This document shows, piece by piece, positions 1 to 10,500 of a stretch of DNA of 64,000 nt. A program made the translations under genes and the position numbers. The DNA lies in NCBI RefSeq assembly GCF_014642835.1, contig NZ_BMJA01000002.1, positions 1,178,867 to 1,242,866 on the forward strand, read 5' to 3'. The DNA comes from Dyella nitratireducens (GTDB lineage Bacteria > Pseudomonadota > Gammaproteobacteria > Xanthomonadales > Rhodanobacteraceae). The notes under the pieces were generated by a model. That model saw only the letters and a list, made by a program, of their open reading frames with translations. It searched no databases and had not been told where the DNA came from. Numbering within the stretch: position 1 is the stretch's first letter; every line of letters begins with the position of its first letter.

Positions 1-640
1 AGGCGCGGATGAGGCCAAGCTGGTCCTTGGTCCAGTTCAAGCGGCCGACGGTGCCGATGATCCGGGTCTGCTCAGGCAGATCCAGCAGGCGTACGACCCG
101 GTTACGCGCCGACGACGATGCGGTCTCGAACGCTTCCACACGAATGCCGTTGGGTACCACGCACGCTTTCGAGGACGGGATGATGCCGCGCCTGATCGCG
201 TCGCTGCGCGCCGCTTCGCACACCGTGACCACCGTGTTGGTGCGTGCCAGCGCACGCCGATACAGCCATTCCCGCCGCCGCGCGCGGCGATTCACGCCCA
301 TGCCGTGGCGCGTGTTGATCACCTGTCGCATGGGAAGGCCGCAGGTGGCGAGCACGGCCTGGTAATGCGCGACCGCATTGTGGGTATGCAGCACTTCCGT
401 GGCATGCGTGCTCACCATCCGGCGCGCGCGCGCCAGCGCCGTCAGGTCCAGTCCCTGGCGTTTTTCACACACCTTCACCGCAATGCCCAGCTCGTCCAGC
501 TCATGGGCCAGCGAGCCGGACGAATACAGGCACACGACCTGGCAGCGATGCCCTTGCCGGTGCTGGTATTTGACCAGCTCCAGCACCATGCGCTCGAGGC
601 CGCCGCGATCCAGGCTTTCGACGAAGTGGGTGATGTTCAC
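1..640 (-). CDS. Glycosyltransferase family 4, N-terminal part (runs off the left edge)
   Basis: The reverse strand is open from a GTG at 640 to the window edge, giving about 213 residues with no stop. It begins with NITHFVESLDRGGLERMV, the usual first strand and glycine-rich loop of GT-B retaining glycosyltransferases (GT4), and later shows a VVPNGI segment and GTVGRLNWTKDQ, the start of the second Rossmann half that binds the nucleotide sugar. The GTG start overlaps the stop of the preceding CapK-like gene (GTGA at 637-640), which implies translational coupling. The expected role is adding a sugar to a lipid-linked exopolysaccharide repeat unit at the cytoplasmic face of the membrane. Donor and acceptor cannot be read from the sequence, and the C-terminal half is outside the window. 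Confidence 0.85.
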   Translation of the reverse strand, partial: MNITHFVESLDRGGLERMVLELVKYQHRQGHRCQVVCLYSSGSLAHELDELGIAVKVCEKRQGLDLTALARARRMVSTHATEVLHTHNAVAHYQAVLATCGLPMRQVINTRHGMGVNRRARRREWLYRRALARTNTVVTVCEAARSDAIRRGIIPSSKACVVPNGIRVEAFETASSSARNRVVRLLDLPEQTRIIGTVGRLNWTKDQLGLIRA

Positions 641-1995
641 GGCGTCAGCTCCGATACCGTGACACGCCGTTTTCCGCTATGCGTGAGCGGAATATCGTCG
701 ACGAAGTGGCAATGCAGCTGCACACTGTCGCCGAGCACCTTGTCGACCTCGCGACGTATGTATGCCAGCGAGGCATCATCGAAACCGGCGCCACGCACGA
801 TGGACAGATCGAGGCGATCAAGCCGGCGCTGCACCAATTGGAAACGCTGCAAGCCAGGGACGTCCTTGAGCATGTGCGGAAAGAATTCGCCCGGCAGCAC
901 GTGCCCGCTCGGCGTGCGAATCGCATCGAGGACGCGGCCATCGACACGCGTCAGCAACGGCAAGCCACGCCCACAGGCGCAACGCGCGGTGGACGCTGTC
1001 GCCATGTCACCGTTGGCGTAGCGCACGAACGGCATGCCGTAGTTGAAAAGGTCGGTGATGACGACATCGCCGGTCTGGCCGTCTTTGGCGGCACCTTGCG
1101 GCGTCTGCAACTCCACCACCAGATGATCGCTGTTGACGTGCAGGCCATGGCGCTGCTCGCACTCGGCGGCGATCAACATGAACTCGCGACAGCCATAGGT
1201 GTTGAAGGCGGGCGCCATGAAGGCTTGCTGGATCGCATCGCGCTGGAAGACGTGCATCGCCTCGGCACCGCCGATGATGGCGTGCGGCTGCCAGATTTTG
1301 CGGCCGCTGGCGATCAGCCATTGGGCGAGCTGCACCAGGGGTCCGACATAGGCGACGATGATGTCCGGGCGATAGCGGTCGATCGCATCGGCGTATTCGG
1401 CCATGTTCGCTTCCGTCATCTTGAAGCTGTTGAGGATGCGGCGTGCGAAGACGGCGTTGTAGAAGCGGTCTTTGAGCTGATGCGCACGCGTGGGGTCACC
1501 GACCGGTCCACCCCAAAGGAACAGGGTGCGGCGTCCCATGCGCGAACCGGCCCATTCGTAGCCGCGCCACATCACCGCCGTTCGGCGGTCGTTGCTTTCG
1601 CGCGTAAAGCCGAAACGCATCGGTTCACCGGTCGAGCCGCCGGTCGCTTTGTATAACAAGCGATCGCGCCAGGAGTCGGCTTTGAGCTCGTCGAAATGTT
1701 CGCGGATATCGGCCTTGCTCAGTGTCGGAAGGTTTGCATAGTCGTCGAGATTGCGAATGTCCCTGGGCGCGATGCCCAGTTCGCGCCACCGCCTGCGGTA
1801 GTAGGGCACCTCGCGGTAGCAATGTTCGAGCAGTTGCTGCAACCGTTCCCATTGCAAGGCGGCGATCTGTTCTGGCGCCAGCCACTGATCGCGCCGATAG
1901 CCGTCGAGATAGGCCAGGGTGCGGCGGCGTCTCAAGCCCGTCTCGTAGGCTGGAAACAGCACGCGCCGAAAGGCTGCTTCATACAGGCTGTTCAT
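637..1995 (-). CDS. CapK/PaaK-like adenylate-forming enzyme of an exopolysaccharide locus
   Basis: A 452-residue protein of the phenylacetate-CoA ligase-like (PaaK/CapK) family. The phosphate-binding loop TGGSTGEP is at residues 118-125, followed by an NTYGCRE segment corresponding to the YGxxE core motif, and a C-terminal lid domain. The ATG at 1995 was chosen because it overlaps the upstream stop as ATGA and because the open frame further upstream is antisense-like sequence of another gene. Family members in polysaccharide operons are thought to activate a carboxylic acid for transfer to the polymer, but the substrate is unknown. The neighbours (Wzy-like protein, deacetylase, GT4) support a polysaccharide role. 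Given the adjacent NRPS, a role in loading or releasing the peptide is an alternative that I cannot exclude. Confidence 0.8.
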   Translation of the reverse strand: MNSLYEAAFRRVLFPAYETGLRRRRTLAYLDGYRRDQWLAPEQIAALQWERLQQLLEHCYREVPYYRRRWRELGIAPRDIRNLDDYANLPTLSKADIREHFDELKADSWRDRLLYKATGGSTGEPMRFGFTRESNDRRTAVMWRGYEWAGSRMGRRTLFLWGGPVGDPTRAHQLKDRFYNAVFARRILNSFKMTEANMAEYADAIDRYRPDIIVAYVGPLVQLAQWLIASGRKIWQPHAIIGGAEAMHVFQRDAIQQAFMAPAFNTYGCREFMLIAAECEQRHGLHVNSDHLVVELQTPQGAAKDGQTGDVVITDLFNYGMPFVRYANGDMATASTARCACGRGLPLLTRVDGRVLDAIRTPSGHVLPGEFFPHMLKDVPGLQRFQLVQRRLDRLDLSIVRGAGFDDASLAYIRREVDKVLGDSVQLHCHFVDDIPLTHSGKRRVTVSELTP

Positions 1996-3257
1996 GTGGA
2001 GACTCGCAGCAGCACGGCAACCAGCACGAAAAACCCGGCGATGCTGCCAGCCGATGCCGAAAACCAGAGCCAACCGTTGCTTGCCAGCTTGAACAGGCGC
2101 AGGCCAGGAAAGCGTTGCCGCGCGCTGACGTAGTAGCCCACCACCATGGCAGCTAAGAGATACATCACCACCGTATAGCTTCGGCTGAGGAAAAAAGCCG
2201 CCGAAAACAGGCCGCATAGCGATAGCAGCAAGGTCAGCGCCATGCGCTGTTCGCTCTGCCATGCCTTGGCGCGCGCCGGGTCATCGATGTCGTCGGGCTT
2301 GTGGCGCAGCACGGTCAGCATCATCCAGAAGCTGTAGCCGACAAAAGCCAGCCACAGCATGTAGCCGACAAAACCCGTCTCGGCCAGCACCAGCACGAAG
2401 GAGTTGTGCGCGGTGAGGTCGTTGTACTCGGTGAAATTACCCGCGCCCACACCGAATACCGGGTGGGACAGAAACATGTGCAGGCCTTCGTACCATGCAT
2501 TCACGCGGCCGGATGCCGATTCTTCATCCGGGTCCAGATCCTCCATGCGGGACGACAGCAGTTTCATGCATGCCAGGCCGACGACGCCCAAGGTGCCGGC
2601 AGTGATGAAACCTCGCCGGTACCAGACATACACGCCCGCCACGACCAGCACGGCGAGGAGCGCGCCGCGCGAGTTGGTGAGATACGTGCCATAGAACAGC
2701 AGCGCCGCACACGCCAGCCAGAACAGGCGCAGCATCAACCCACGCAGCGTGCTGAGATAAACCGACATGGGAAGCGCGGTGGCGAACAGCAGGCCCAGGT
2801 CGTTGGGATCATTGAAAATGCCGATGTATTGGATCCGTCCGTCTTCCGAAATCGGCACTCCCGTCCAGCCCATGCCGGTTCTGGCTTGTTGTATGCCGTG
2901 TATGGCCAAAACCACCGAGCAGAGAACGAATACGGCCATCGCGATCTTCACGCGCTGCTGCGTATTGCACGCCGCGGCGAAAACGAAGAAGGCGATGGCG
3001 ATGGGGCCGAATTTTTCGAATTGGTCCAACGCGCCGCCGAACCAGCCATTGACGACCACGGAGATCATCAGCACCAGCAGAAAGATGGGCAGGATGACGA
3101 ATTGTGGCGCCGCGAACGTCTTGGCGTTCGAAGCCAGCCAGCACAGAAAGGCCGCGATCAGCACCACCGGCAGAATCGGTATGCCGACAAAGGCCGCCAT
3201 GTATTCCTGCGGGCGGATGATGGTCAGCACCAGATAGAGAAGGATCAACGGAAACAT
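1992..3257 (-). CDS. O-antigen ligase / Wzy-type polymerase-like membrane protein
   Basis: A 421-residue integral membrane protein starting MFPLILLYLVLTIIRPQEY and containing about ten hydrophobic segments. A periplasmic loop carries AHNSFVLVLAETG, the conserved His-containing Wzy_C/WaaL signature. The NDPNDLG and NSRGA segments are also typical of the O-antigen ligase-like proteins of exosortase/PEP-CTERM exopolysaccharide clusters. It would polymerise or ligate lipid-linked repeat units on the periplasmic side. The start ATG overlaps the deacetylase stop by one base (TGATG at 3255-3259) and its own stop overlaps the CapK-like start (ATGA), so the genes 4357 to 1 form a tightly coupled unit. 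Polymerase and ligase functions cannot be separated by sequence alone. Confidence 0.85.
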   Translation of the reverse strand: MFPLILLYLVLTIIRPQEYMAAFVGIPILPVVLIAAFLCWLASNAKTFAAPQFVILPIFLLVLMISVVVNGWFGGALDQFEKFGPIAIAFFVFAAACNTQQRVKIAMAVFVLCSVVLAIHGIQQARTGMGWTGVPISEDGRIQYIGIFNDPNDLGLLFATALPMSVYLSTLRGLMLRLFWLACAALLFYGTYLTNSRGALLAVLVVAGVYVWYRRGFITAGTLGVVGLACMKLLSSRMEDLDPDEESASGRVNAWYEGLHMFLSHPVFGVGAGNFTEYNDLTAHNSFVLVLAETGFVGYMLWLAFVGYSFWMMLTVLRHKPDDIDDPARAKAWQSEQRMALTLLLSLCGLFSAAFFLSRSYTVVMYLLAAMVVGYYVSARQRFPGLRLFKLASNGWLWFSASAGSIAGFFVLVAVLLRVST

Positions 3258-4357
3258 CAGGCGTGGACCTGCTCGTGCGTCGATTCGTGGTTGGCGGTGG
3301 GATAACTGACCAGGCTCGGCAACGTCAGCATGGCGGCGAACCAGCCGGGACCCATCATGCGTTCGACCGGAAGGCGGCGAAGCGCATAGCGGTTGGATGC
3401 GGGCCGCGGATTGGTGCCGCAGATGTAGCAGACGGCCAACTGGAAACCGGCATCGCGCGTGGCGTCCATGACCGCCTTGTCGAAGGCCCGATCGCCACCG
3501 ACCGGATAGGACATCAAGGTGGCGGGAGCGCCAAGCTCGCGATCCAGCGTCGCTTTGGATTGACGCACTTCGTGCTCCATCCGCCCGCGCTGCAGCTTGG
3601 CCAGCATGCGGTGATACACGCCATGCGAGCCGATCTCGAAGCCCGCGGCGTGCATGTCGCGGACCTGGTCCCAGGTCATCGGGCGGCAATCTTCGGGCCG
3701 CACGTTGCTTGGCATCTGCCACTCGTTCTCCAGGCGCGCAATCATCGCTTCCTGTTCCATGGCATCGATGCTTTTCATGTTCTTCAACACCGTGCCCGCG
3801 AGCGAACGCCGCAGATCGCGATCGCCCGGCATGGGTACATCCATGTCTATTTCCGGAAGTACCAGGCGCGGTGCGCGGGTAAGCAGGATCATGTGCACAA
3901 GCCAGTCGTACCCGAATGGCTTGCCGGTATCGATGTGGCCGGTCGAGACGAAGAATGTCGCCGGAATATTCAGTTCGCGCAGGATGGGGTAGGCGATGCG
4001 GTAATTGTCGTCGTAGCCATCGTCGAAGGTGATCGCCACGGCATCCGGCGGCAGCGTGGCACCCGTGTTCAATGCGGCGGCGATGTCGCTGAGGCGCAGC
4101 GGAACGAAGTGTTGCTTCACGTGCAGCATCTGCGCGCGGAAGCGCTCCGGCGTCGTGCTGATCAATTCCAGATCGAAGTCGAACGTGGCCGCATCGGGAA
4201 GCGGCATCACCCGGTGATAGGCCAGGATGCGTAGATCTTTTTGCCACCATGAGCGCACGCGCTGCAAGGGATGCAGTGCGCCGGTGCTGTAGCACAGTTC
4301 TGCCATCCGCCCACGGATACCGGATGCCCTGCCATGACCTTCTTCCTGAGCCAACAT
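3257..4357 (-). CDS. Polysaccharide deacetylase (NodB-like, CE4)
   Basis: A 366-residue protein with the NodB homology domain. Motif 1 is TFDDGYDDN at residues about 110-118 (the Asp pair binds metal and acts as base), motif 2 is SHGVYHRML (the two metal-binding His), and motif 3 is MSYPVGG. A hydrophobic piece IPATFFVSTGHID lies between motifs 1 and 2. Deacetylases of this kind remove N- or O-acetyl groups from exopolysaccharide sugars. I chose the ATG at 4357 (MLAQEEGHG). ATGs at 4384 and 4306 are in the same frame and remain possible, and no clear ribosome-binding site decides between them. No convincing signal peptide is visible. It is the first gene of the stop-start coupled set that continues leftward, 174 bases after the NRPS. 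Confidence 0.85.
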   Translation of the reverse strand: MLAQEEGHGRASGIRGRMAELCYSTGALHPLQRVRSWWQKDLRILAYHRVMPLPDAATFDFDLELISTTPERFRAQMLHVKQHFVPLRLSDIAAALNTGATLPPDAVAITFDDGYDDNYRIAYPILRELNIPATFFVSTGHIDTGKPFGYDWLVHMILLTRAPRLVLPEIDMDVPMPGDRDLRRSLAGTVLKNMKSIDAMEQEAMIARLENEWQMPSNVRPEDCRPMTWDQVRDMHAAGFEIGSHGVYHRMLAKLQRGRMEHEVRQSKATLDRELGAPATLMSYPVGGDRAFDKAVMDATRDAGFQLAVCYICGTNPRPASNRYALRRLPVERMMGPGWFAAMLTLPSLVSYPTANHESTHEQVHA

Positions 4358-4531
4358 GGATGGAGTCCTCAGTGGTGAGCGCATCGCGCGGATGCGCGCG
4401 CGACGACGGTGAAAAAGACGTGCCCGGCGCAGCGGCGGCTGGGCGTGCACGCGATCGATCGCCATGCACGCGACGGCCCGCCGGCCGTGGCCCGGATCCT
4501 CGTATCGGTTCCCCCCGGACCGATGCTCATG

Positions 4532-7500
4532 TCAGCGGCGCCCGAACCAATGACCCAGGCGTGAGCCGAGCGTTGCGCGCGGCGGCTCCTTGGCCACACT
4601 TTCGGATAATCCTGCCGCCAGCGTTCCGAGCGTGCCGTTGGCGATGTCCAGCAGGTTCAGCGACATGCCGGTCTGGCGTTGTACGCGCGCGGCCATGTCG
4701 ACCGCCATCAGCGAGTGACCGCCGATGTCGAAGAAGTTGTCGCTGGTGCGAACGCGTGCGATGCCAAGCAGTTCTTTCCACAGGCTGGCAAGCAGCTGCT
4801 CATTGGCGGTCTTTGGTTGCGTGGCGCTGTCCTCGATGCTGTCGTCGCCCGATGACTCGGCCGGCAATGGCAGCGCGGCGGTGTCCACCTCGCCGTTGGC
4901 CATCAAGGGCAAGGCATCGAGGAACATCAGGTGCTGCGGTACTTCGTGCGCAGGTAGCGCGGCAGCCAGGTCAGCCACCAGCCGGTTGGCATCAAGCGCA
5001 TGCCCGGGGGCGGCAACGACATAGGCATCGATGTGCGCGCCGCCAAGCTGATTCATGCGCGCTACGGCGACGGCACGACTGACCCAGGGCTGGCTGAGCA
5101 GTTCGGCTTCGGTGGTCGCCAGGTCGGCCTCCCGGCCGTGAATGCGCTCACGGCGGTCGGTGCGGCCCATTTCCTGGATGTTGCCGCTCACCAGCCACCG
5201 TCCGCGGCGGTGCGTGCGTTGCAAGCGCATGTCCGCCGACATGATGGACGCCGTCACGGCGCCATGGTCATGCGCTGTAGCACGCATGCCGAATGGTTGG
5301 CTGAGCGATACGCCGCCAACGTGGATTTCGCCGATGGCACCGATCGGGCAAGGCTGCTGCTGGCCATCGAGAATCCAGACGGCGGTATTTGCGAGTGGCC
5401 GGCCACTGTGCAGACTTTCTGCCGGCCGTTCGATGCGACCGCAGGACATCGCCAGTGCACCATCGGCGGAGCCCGATACATTCCAGATGCCGGCGCAGCA
5501 TTCGGCCAGTTTTACCGCCAGCTCGGGCGTGGGCCGGCCATCGATGCAAACAGTCTTCATGGCCATGCGGCCCGTCCAGTTCGTAGAAAGCATCGACTGC
5601 CACGCGTCGGGGGCGGCGAACATCAGGCTTGCCTGATGGTTCTGCGTCAATTTGATCAGGGCTTCGCCATCGCGTGCCTCGCGTTGGCCGGCAAGAATCA
5701 ATTCGGCACCAAGCGCCATCGGCAGCAGGTTTTCGATGATGGCGTCGCTCGTCGCGGGTGAGGCTGTCGCAAGGATGCGGTCGTCTGCCGACAAGGCGAG
5801 CGAATCCTGCAACCCGTGCAACGCATTGGCGATCGCACGATGCGTAAATCCCGCGCCGCAGGGCCGGCCGTCAGCATCGGGCACGTAGGCGACGATCGCG
5901 ACATGGTCGCCGACGTCTTGCATCGCCAACGCGCTGCGATCGCTCGCGGCACCGATGATCTCGACCGTGTCCGCGTCGAACCACAAGGCTTGCGCGCGTG
6001 GCCATTGCAGTGCGCTCTCCAGCGCGCTGTCGCCGACCAGCAGACTGATGCGCGCATCGGCAATGATCTCCTTCAGGCGTGCGGCCGGATCGGTGGCATC
6101 CAGCAGCACGCAGACGCTGCCGGCCTTGAGGATTCCCAGCATGCCGGCCAATCGGTTAATCCCGGGCTCCGCGCAAAGCCCGATGACCGTGCCGGTGCTT
6201 GCGCCGCGTGCACGCAGGCAATGGGCGATACGGTTGGCGCGTTGCTCGATATCCAGGTAGCGCGTCCCCCAGCTGCCGAAGGTCAGCGCCGTTTTTTCCG
6301 GTGCTCGGTCGGCTTGCCGTTCGAACATGGCCGGCACGCTGTTCGGCAGATTCACGGCTACGGACGTTGCGTTCCAGGCCTGCTCCTGCGCCAGCTCGGC
6401 ATCGCCGATGGCGGTGAGCGAGCTGATGCGTTGCCGCGGGTCCCCGCTGACGCGCGCCATCATGGCCAGGTAGCGATCACGCAGCAGGCGAGCTGTTTCG
6501 GCTTGCAGAATGTCGGCGTTATAGGTGACGCCACCGACCATGCCCTTGTTGCTCTCCAGGAACCACAGGCCCAGGTCTTCCGTGGCGCCGCTCTGGAACA
6601 GCAGGATTTGTTCGTGCGCCAGCCCGCCCCAGTCGACGATGCGTTGCCGCGCATCCTGGAACGAAAACAGCGCCTGGTAGAGCACCGCGCCACTGCCGGC
6701 GCCAACGCGCAACTCCCGTTGCAGGTATTCCAGCGGTACATCCGGATGGCCGAAGCTTTCGATCGCCGCGCATTTGACGTAACGAACGAAATCGATAAAC
6801 GAAAGCGCCGTATCAACATGGATGTGTAACGGCAACAGATTATTGAAATAACCCATCACCGATTCGACTTCGGTCTGGTTGCGCGCACGCACCGGCGTGC
6901 CGACCACCAGATCGCTCTCGCCGGCCATGCCGCTGAGCAATACGTAATACAGCGCCAGCAAGGTCATGTTGAGCGTGGCATCGGCGGCGCGCGCGACGTC
7001 GTGCATCGCATCGGTCGCCTGCTTGGGCACACGGATCCATTCGGTACGGCCGATGCCGGACATGCCCGGCCGCCTCGGCTGATCGGTGGGCAAGGCGCGA
7101 ATGTCCGCCATCTTCGCCAGGCGCTCGCGCCAGTACGCAAGCTGTGTCTGGAACTGCGGCCCCTCCAGCCATTGCGTATGCCAGACGGCGAAATCGCCGT
7201 AGCTGACAGGCAGCGGCGCCAGCGGCGATGGCGCGCCTTCCGTGAACGCCCGATACAACGACGACAGTTCGGCATACAGAATGTCGAACGACCAGCCATC
7301 CCAGATGATGTGGTGGGGCATGAAGAAAAATACGTGGTCGTCGTCGCCCAGGCGGAACATGCGAGCACTGAACAGCGGCGCCTGGGTGAGATCGAACGGC
7401 GTATCGGTAAGCGCCTGCAGGCGCTTCATCAGCTCGGATTCCCGCTCGCTCTCCGCCACGCCGGAAAGGTCTTCGGCGGGGAACAGCGGCACGTCGAGGT

Positions 7501-10500
7501 AGGCGGCGACGATCTGCTCGACGCCATGGCCATCGCGGCGGAACGCCGTGCGCAAGATCGGTTGGCGCTGTATCAAAGCTTGCAGCGCAAGCTGGAATGC
7601 CGCCTCGTCGAGATGACCGCGCAAGCGATGCGCGGAGGGTGCGTTATACGTCACGCGACCGGGTTGCAGTTCTTCCAGCGACCACAAGCGGCTCTGCATC
7701 AGCGACAGCGGTGCGCGGCTTTGATCCGCGCGCTGGGCGATGGGTTGTGCGGCAGGCGTAGCCCCGCTGGCTACCTGTGCCTGGATCGCCGCGGCAAGCG
7801 CGGCAATTGTCGGTGCATCGAACAAGGTGCGGAACGACAAGGTGATGCCGAACTCGCGGTTCAAGCGGGCGGTGAGCTGCGCTGCCAGCAAGGAATGGCC
7901 GCCGAGGGCGAAGAAGTCGTCGCGTACGTCGAGATCCGGCAGCGACAAAACACTTTCCATGGCCGCCGCCACGCGGCGCTCGTCGTCGTTGCGTGGTGCG
8001 ATGCGCGCCGTTTCCGACGCGACCGAATGTATTTGCGGCGCGGGCAATGCCTTGCGATCGGTCTTGCCGTTCGGCAGCAGTGGGATCGCACTGAGCGGGA
8101 TGATGTGCTGCGGCAGCATGTAGTCCGGCAGGCGCTGCTTGAGCCGGTCACGCAGCGTCGTTTCGTCGAAATCCGCGTCTTCGCGCAGCACGACGTAAGC
8201 GACGAGCCGGACGTCGCCCGGACGGTCCTCGCGTGCCATCACGACGGCGCGGTCGACCTCGGGTACATCGGCAAGCACGGCTTCGATTTCGCCCAGTTCG
8301 ATGCGATAGCCACGCACCTTCACCTGGAAGTCCAGCCGTCCCAGATGTTCGAGCATGCCGTTGGACAGCCAGCGGCCACGGTCGCCGGTGCGATACATGC
8401 GTGCGTCGTTCCGTCCTGCGAACGGGTCGGGCAGGAAACGTTCGGCATCGAGCTCGGGGCGATTCAAATAGCCCAGCGTGACGCCGGCGCCGCCAATGTA
8501 GATTTCACCCGGCACGCCCAGCGGGCAGGGCGCGCGTCGCTCGTCCAGGATGTGCACCTGGGTATTGGCGATCGGACGGCCGATGAAAATGCCGGAGCGC
8601 GGATGGTCGACCCGCCAATACGTCGAATAGACCGTGGTTTCGGTGGGGCCGTAGCCGTTCCAGACGTCGCTGCAGCGCTGCAGCAGCGCTTCGGCAAGAT
8701 CGACCGCCAGCGGCTCGCCGCCGGATACGGCGCGAAAACGTTCGCGCCCTTGCCAGCCTGCCTCGATCAGGATGCGCCAGCCGGAAGGGGTGGCCTGCAT
8801 CATGGTTGCGCCGCTTTGCTCCACCAGCTTGCGCAGGGCGGCGCCGTCGCGGACGTCGTCACGATCGGCAATGACGACCTCGGCGCCAACGCTCAACGGC
8901 AGCATCAATTCCATGAAGGCGATATCGAACGACAGCGTCGTGACGGCAACCAGCCGATCATCTTCAGCGATGCCCGGCACGCCTTGCATGCTGGTGAGGA
9001 AATTCGATGTCGTGCGATGCGGGACGCGCACGCCCTTGGGCCGTCCGGTCGAGCCGGACGTGAAAATGACATAGGCCACGGAGTCGGGCGTTGCTTCCGA
9101 GCCGTCGCGCGGCAAGCGCGTGGCGAAAGCCAATTCGATCTCATGTGCATCGCGCTTCAGTGACAGCACACGCGAAGCAGGGAATTCAAAAGCGGGTGGC
9201 GCGATGTCATCGACGATGAGCATGGCCAGGGCAGCATCTTCGGCCATGAACGCCAGGCGGTCGGCGGGAAACTGCGGATCGAGCGGCACATAGCCGGCAC
9301 CGGCCTTGAGCACGGCGAGTACGGCCGCCAGCATGTCCACCTTGCGCGCCAGCGCAATGCCGACCAGTTTGCCGCGACCGACGCCGCGATCGCGCAGGAC
9401 CCGCGCGAGCTGATTGGCGCGGGCGTCCAACTGGGCATAGCTCAGCTGCCTTGCGCCATGCCGTACCGCGGCGTTGTGCGGGACGCGGTCAACCTGTTGC
9501 TCAAAATAGTCGTGTGCGAGCCTTTGCTCCGGATACGGCGTGCTGGCCGGCTGCAGCGTCGCGATGCCGCGCTGCGCAGCTTCTGACAGCAGGTCGAGTT
9601 CCTGCACGGCTGCCTCGGGTGTTGCGACGGCACGGCGCAGCAGGGTTTCGTATGCATCGAGCCAGCACTGGATCGTTTCGCCACGGAACAGGTCGCTGTT
9701 GTATTGGCATTCCAATCGCAGGCCATCGCCGACTTGCACCGCATTGACGAATAGCTCGAAATTTTCGAATGCACGCGCGTTTCCGGAGAATTCGAAACGC
9801 AGGCCGGGGAAGGAGACGGTACGTTCGTCCAGTGCCTGATCCAGGTTGAACAGCACGCTGACCAACGGTAGCCGGCCTGGATCGCGCGGCATCGCCAATC
9901 GCGCAAGCAAGCTGCCGAGCGTGTATTGCCGATGTTCGAATGCATCGAGCAGATCGCCACGACATTGGTCGAGCACGGTGGCGAACGAAGCTTGCGCGTC
10001 GATCGCGGTGCGCAATGGCAGCACGTTGACGCAATGGCCGACCAGATGCTGCCGCCCGTCGATCGCTTGTCCGGCGCTGGGAATGCCGACGACCACATCG
10101 TCCTGGACGGTCAACCGATGCAGCAGGGCGCTGAAGGCGGCCAGCAGCGTCGCATAGAAGCTCGCGCCGCGCTTCGCTCCCATGCGCTTGATGTCGGCGA
10201 TCAGGGCGGCATCCAGCGTGCGGTCTTCGCGTTGCGAGGCAAAGCTGCGATGACGGCGGCGCGCGCTGTCGGTGGGAAGATCCAGTGACGGCAATGCGCC
10301 ACTGAATCGGCTCAGCCAGTACTGCTCGTCGTCGTGGCCGCCATCGGTGTGTGCGCGTGCCGTTTCGGCGACGGCGTAGTCCGTGAAGGCGTCCGCCGGC
10401 GTGGGGCCTTCGCCTTGACCCAGCTGTTGCGCGTACAACGCGGCGAGATCACGCACGATCACGCCGAACGACCAGCCATCGCAGACGATGTGGTGCGCCG

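Noticed and set aside
637-2262. Longer CapK-like start at 2262
   Set aside because: The extra 89 codons are antisense-like sequence overlapping the Wzy-like gene; the ATG at 1995 is coupled to its stop.
7001-9163. 720-codon plus-strand open frame inside the NRPS
   Set aside because: It lies fully antisense to the intact C-A-T region; its composition (Arg/Gln/Ala/His-rich) is that of an antisense shadow of high-GC coding DNA. The same applies to long plus-strand frames at 679-1656, 2301-3305, 3263-4234, 5816-6829, 10935-12077, 14436-15599 and 15840-17249.
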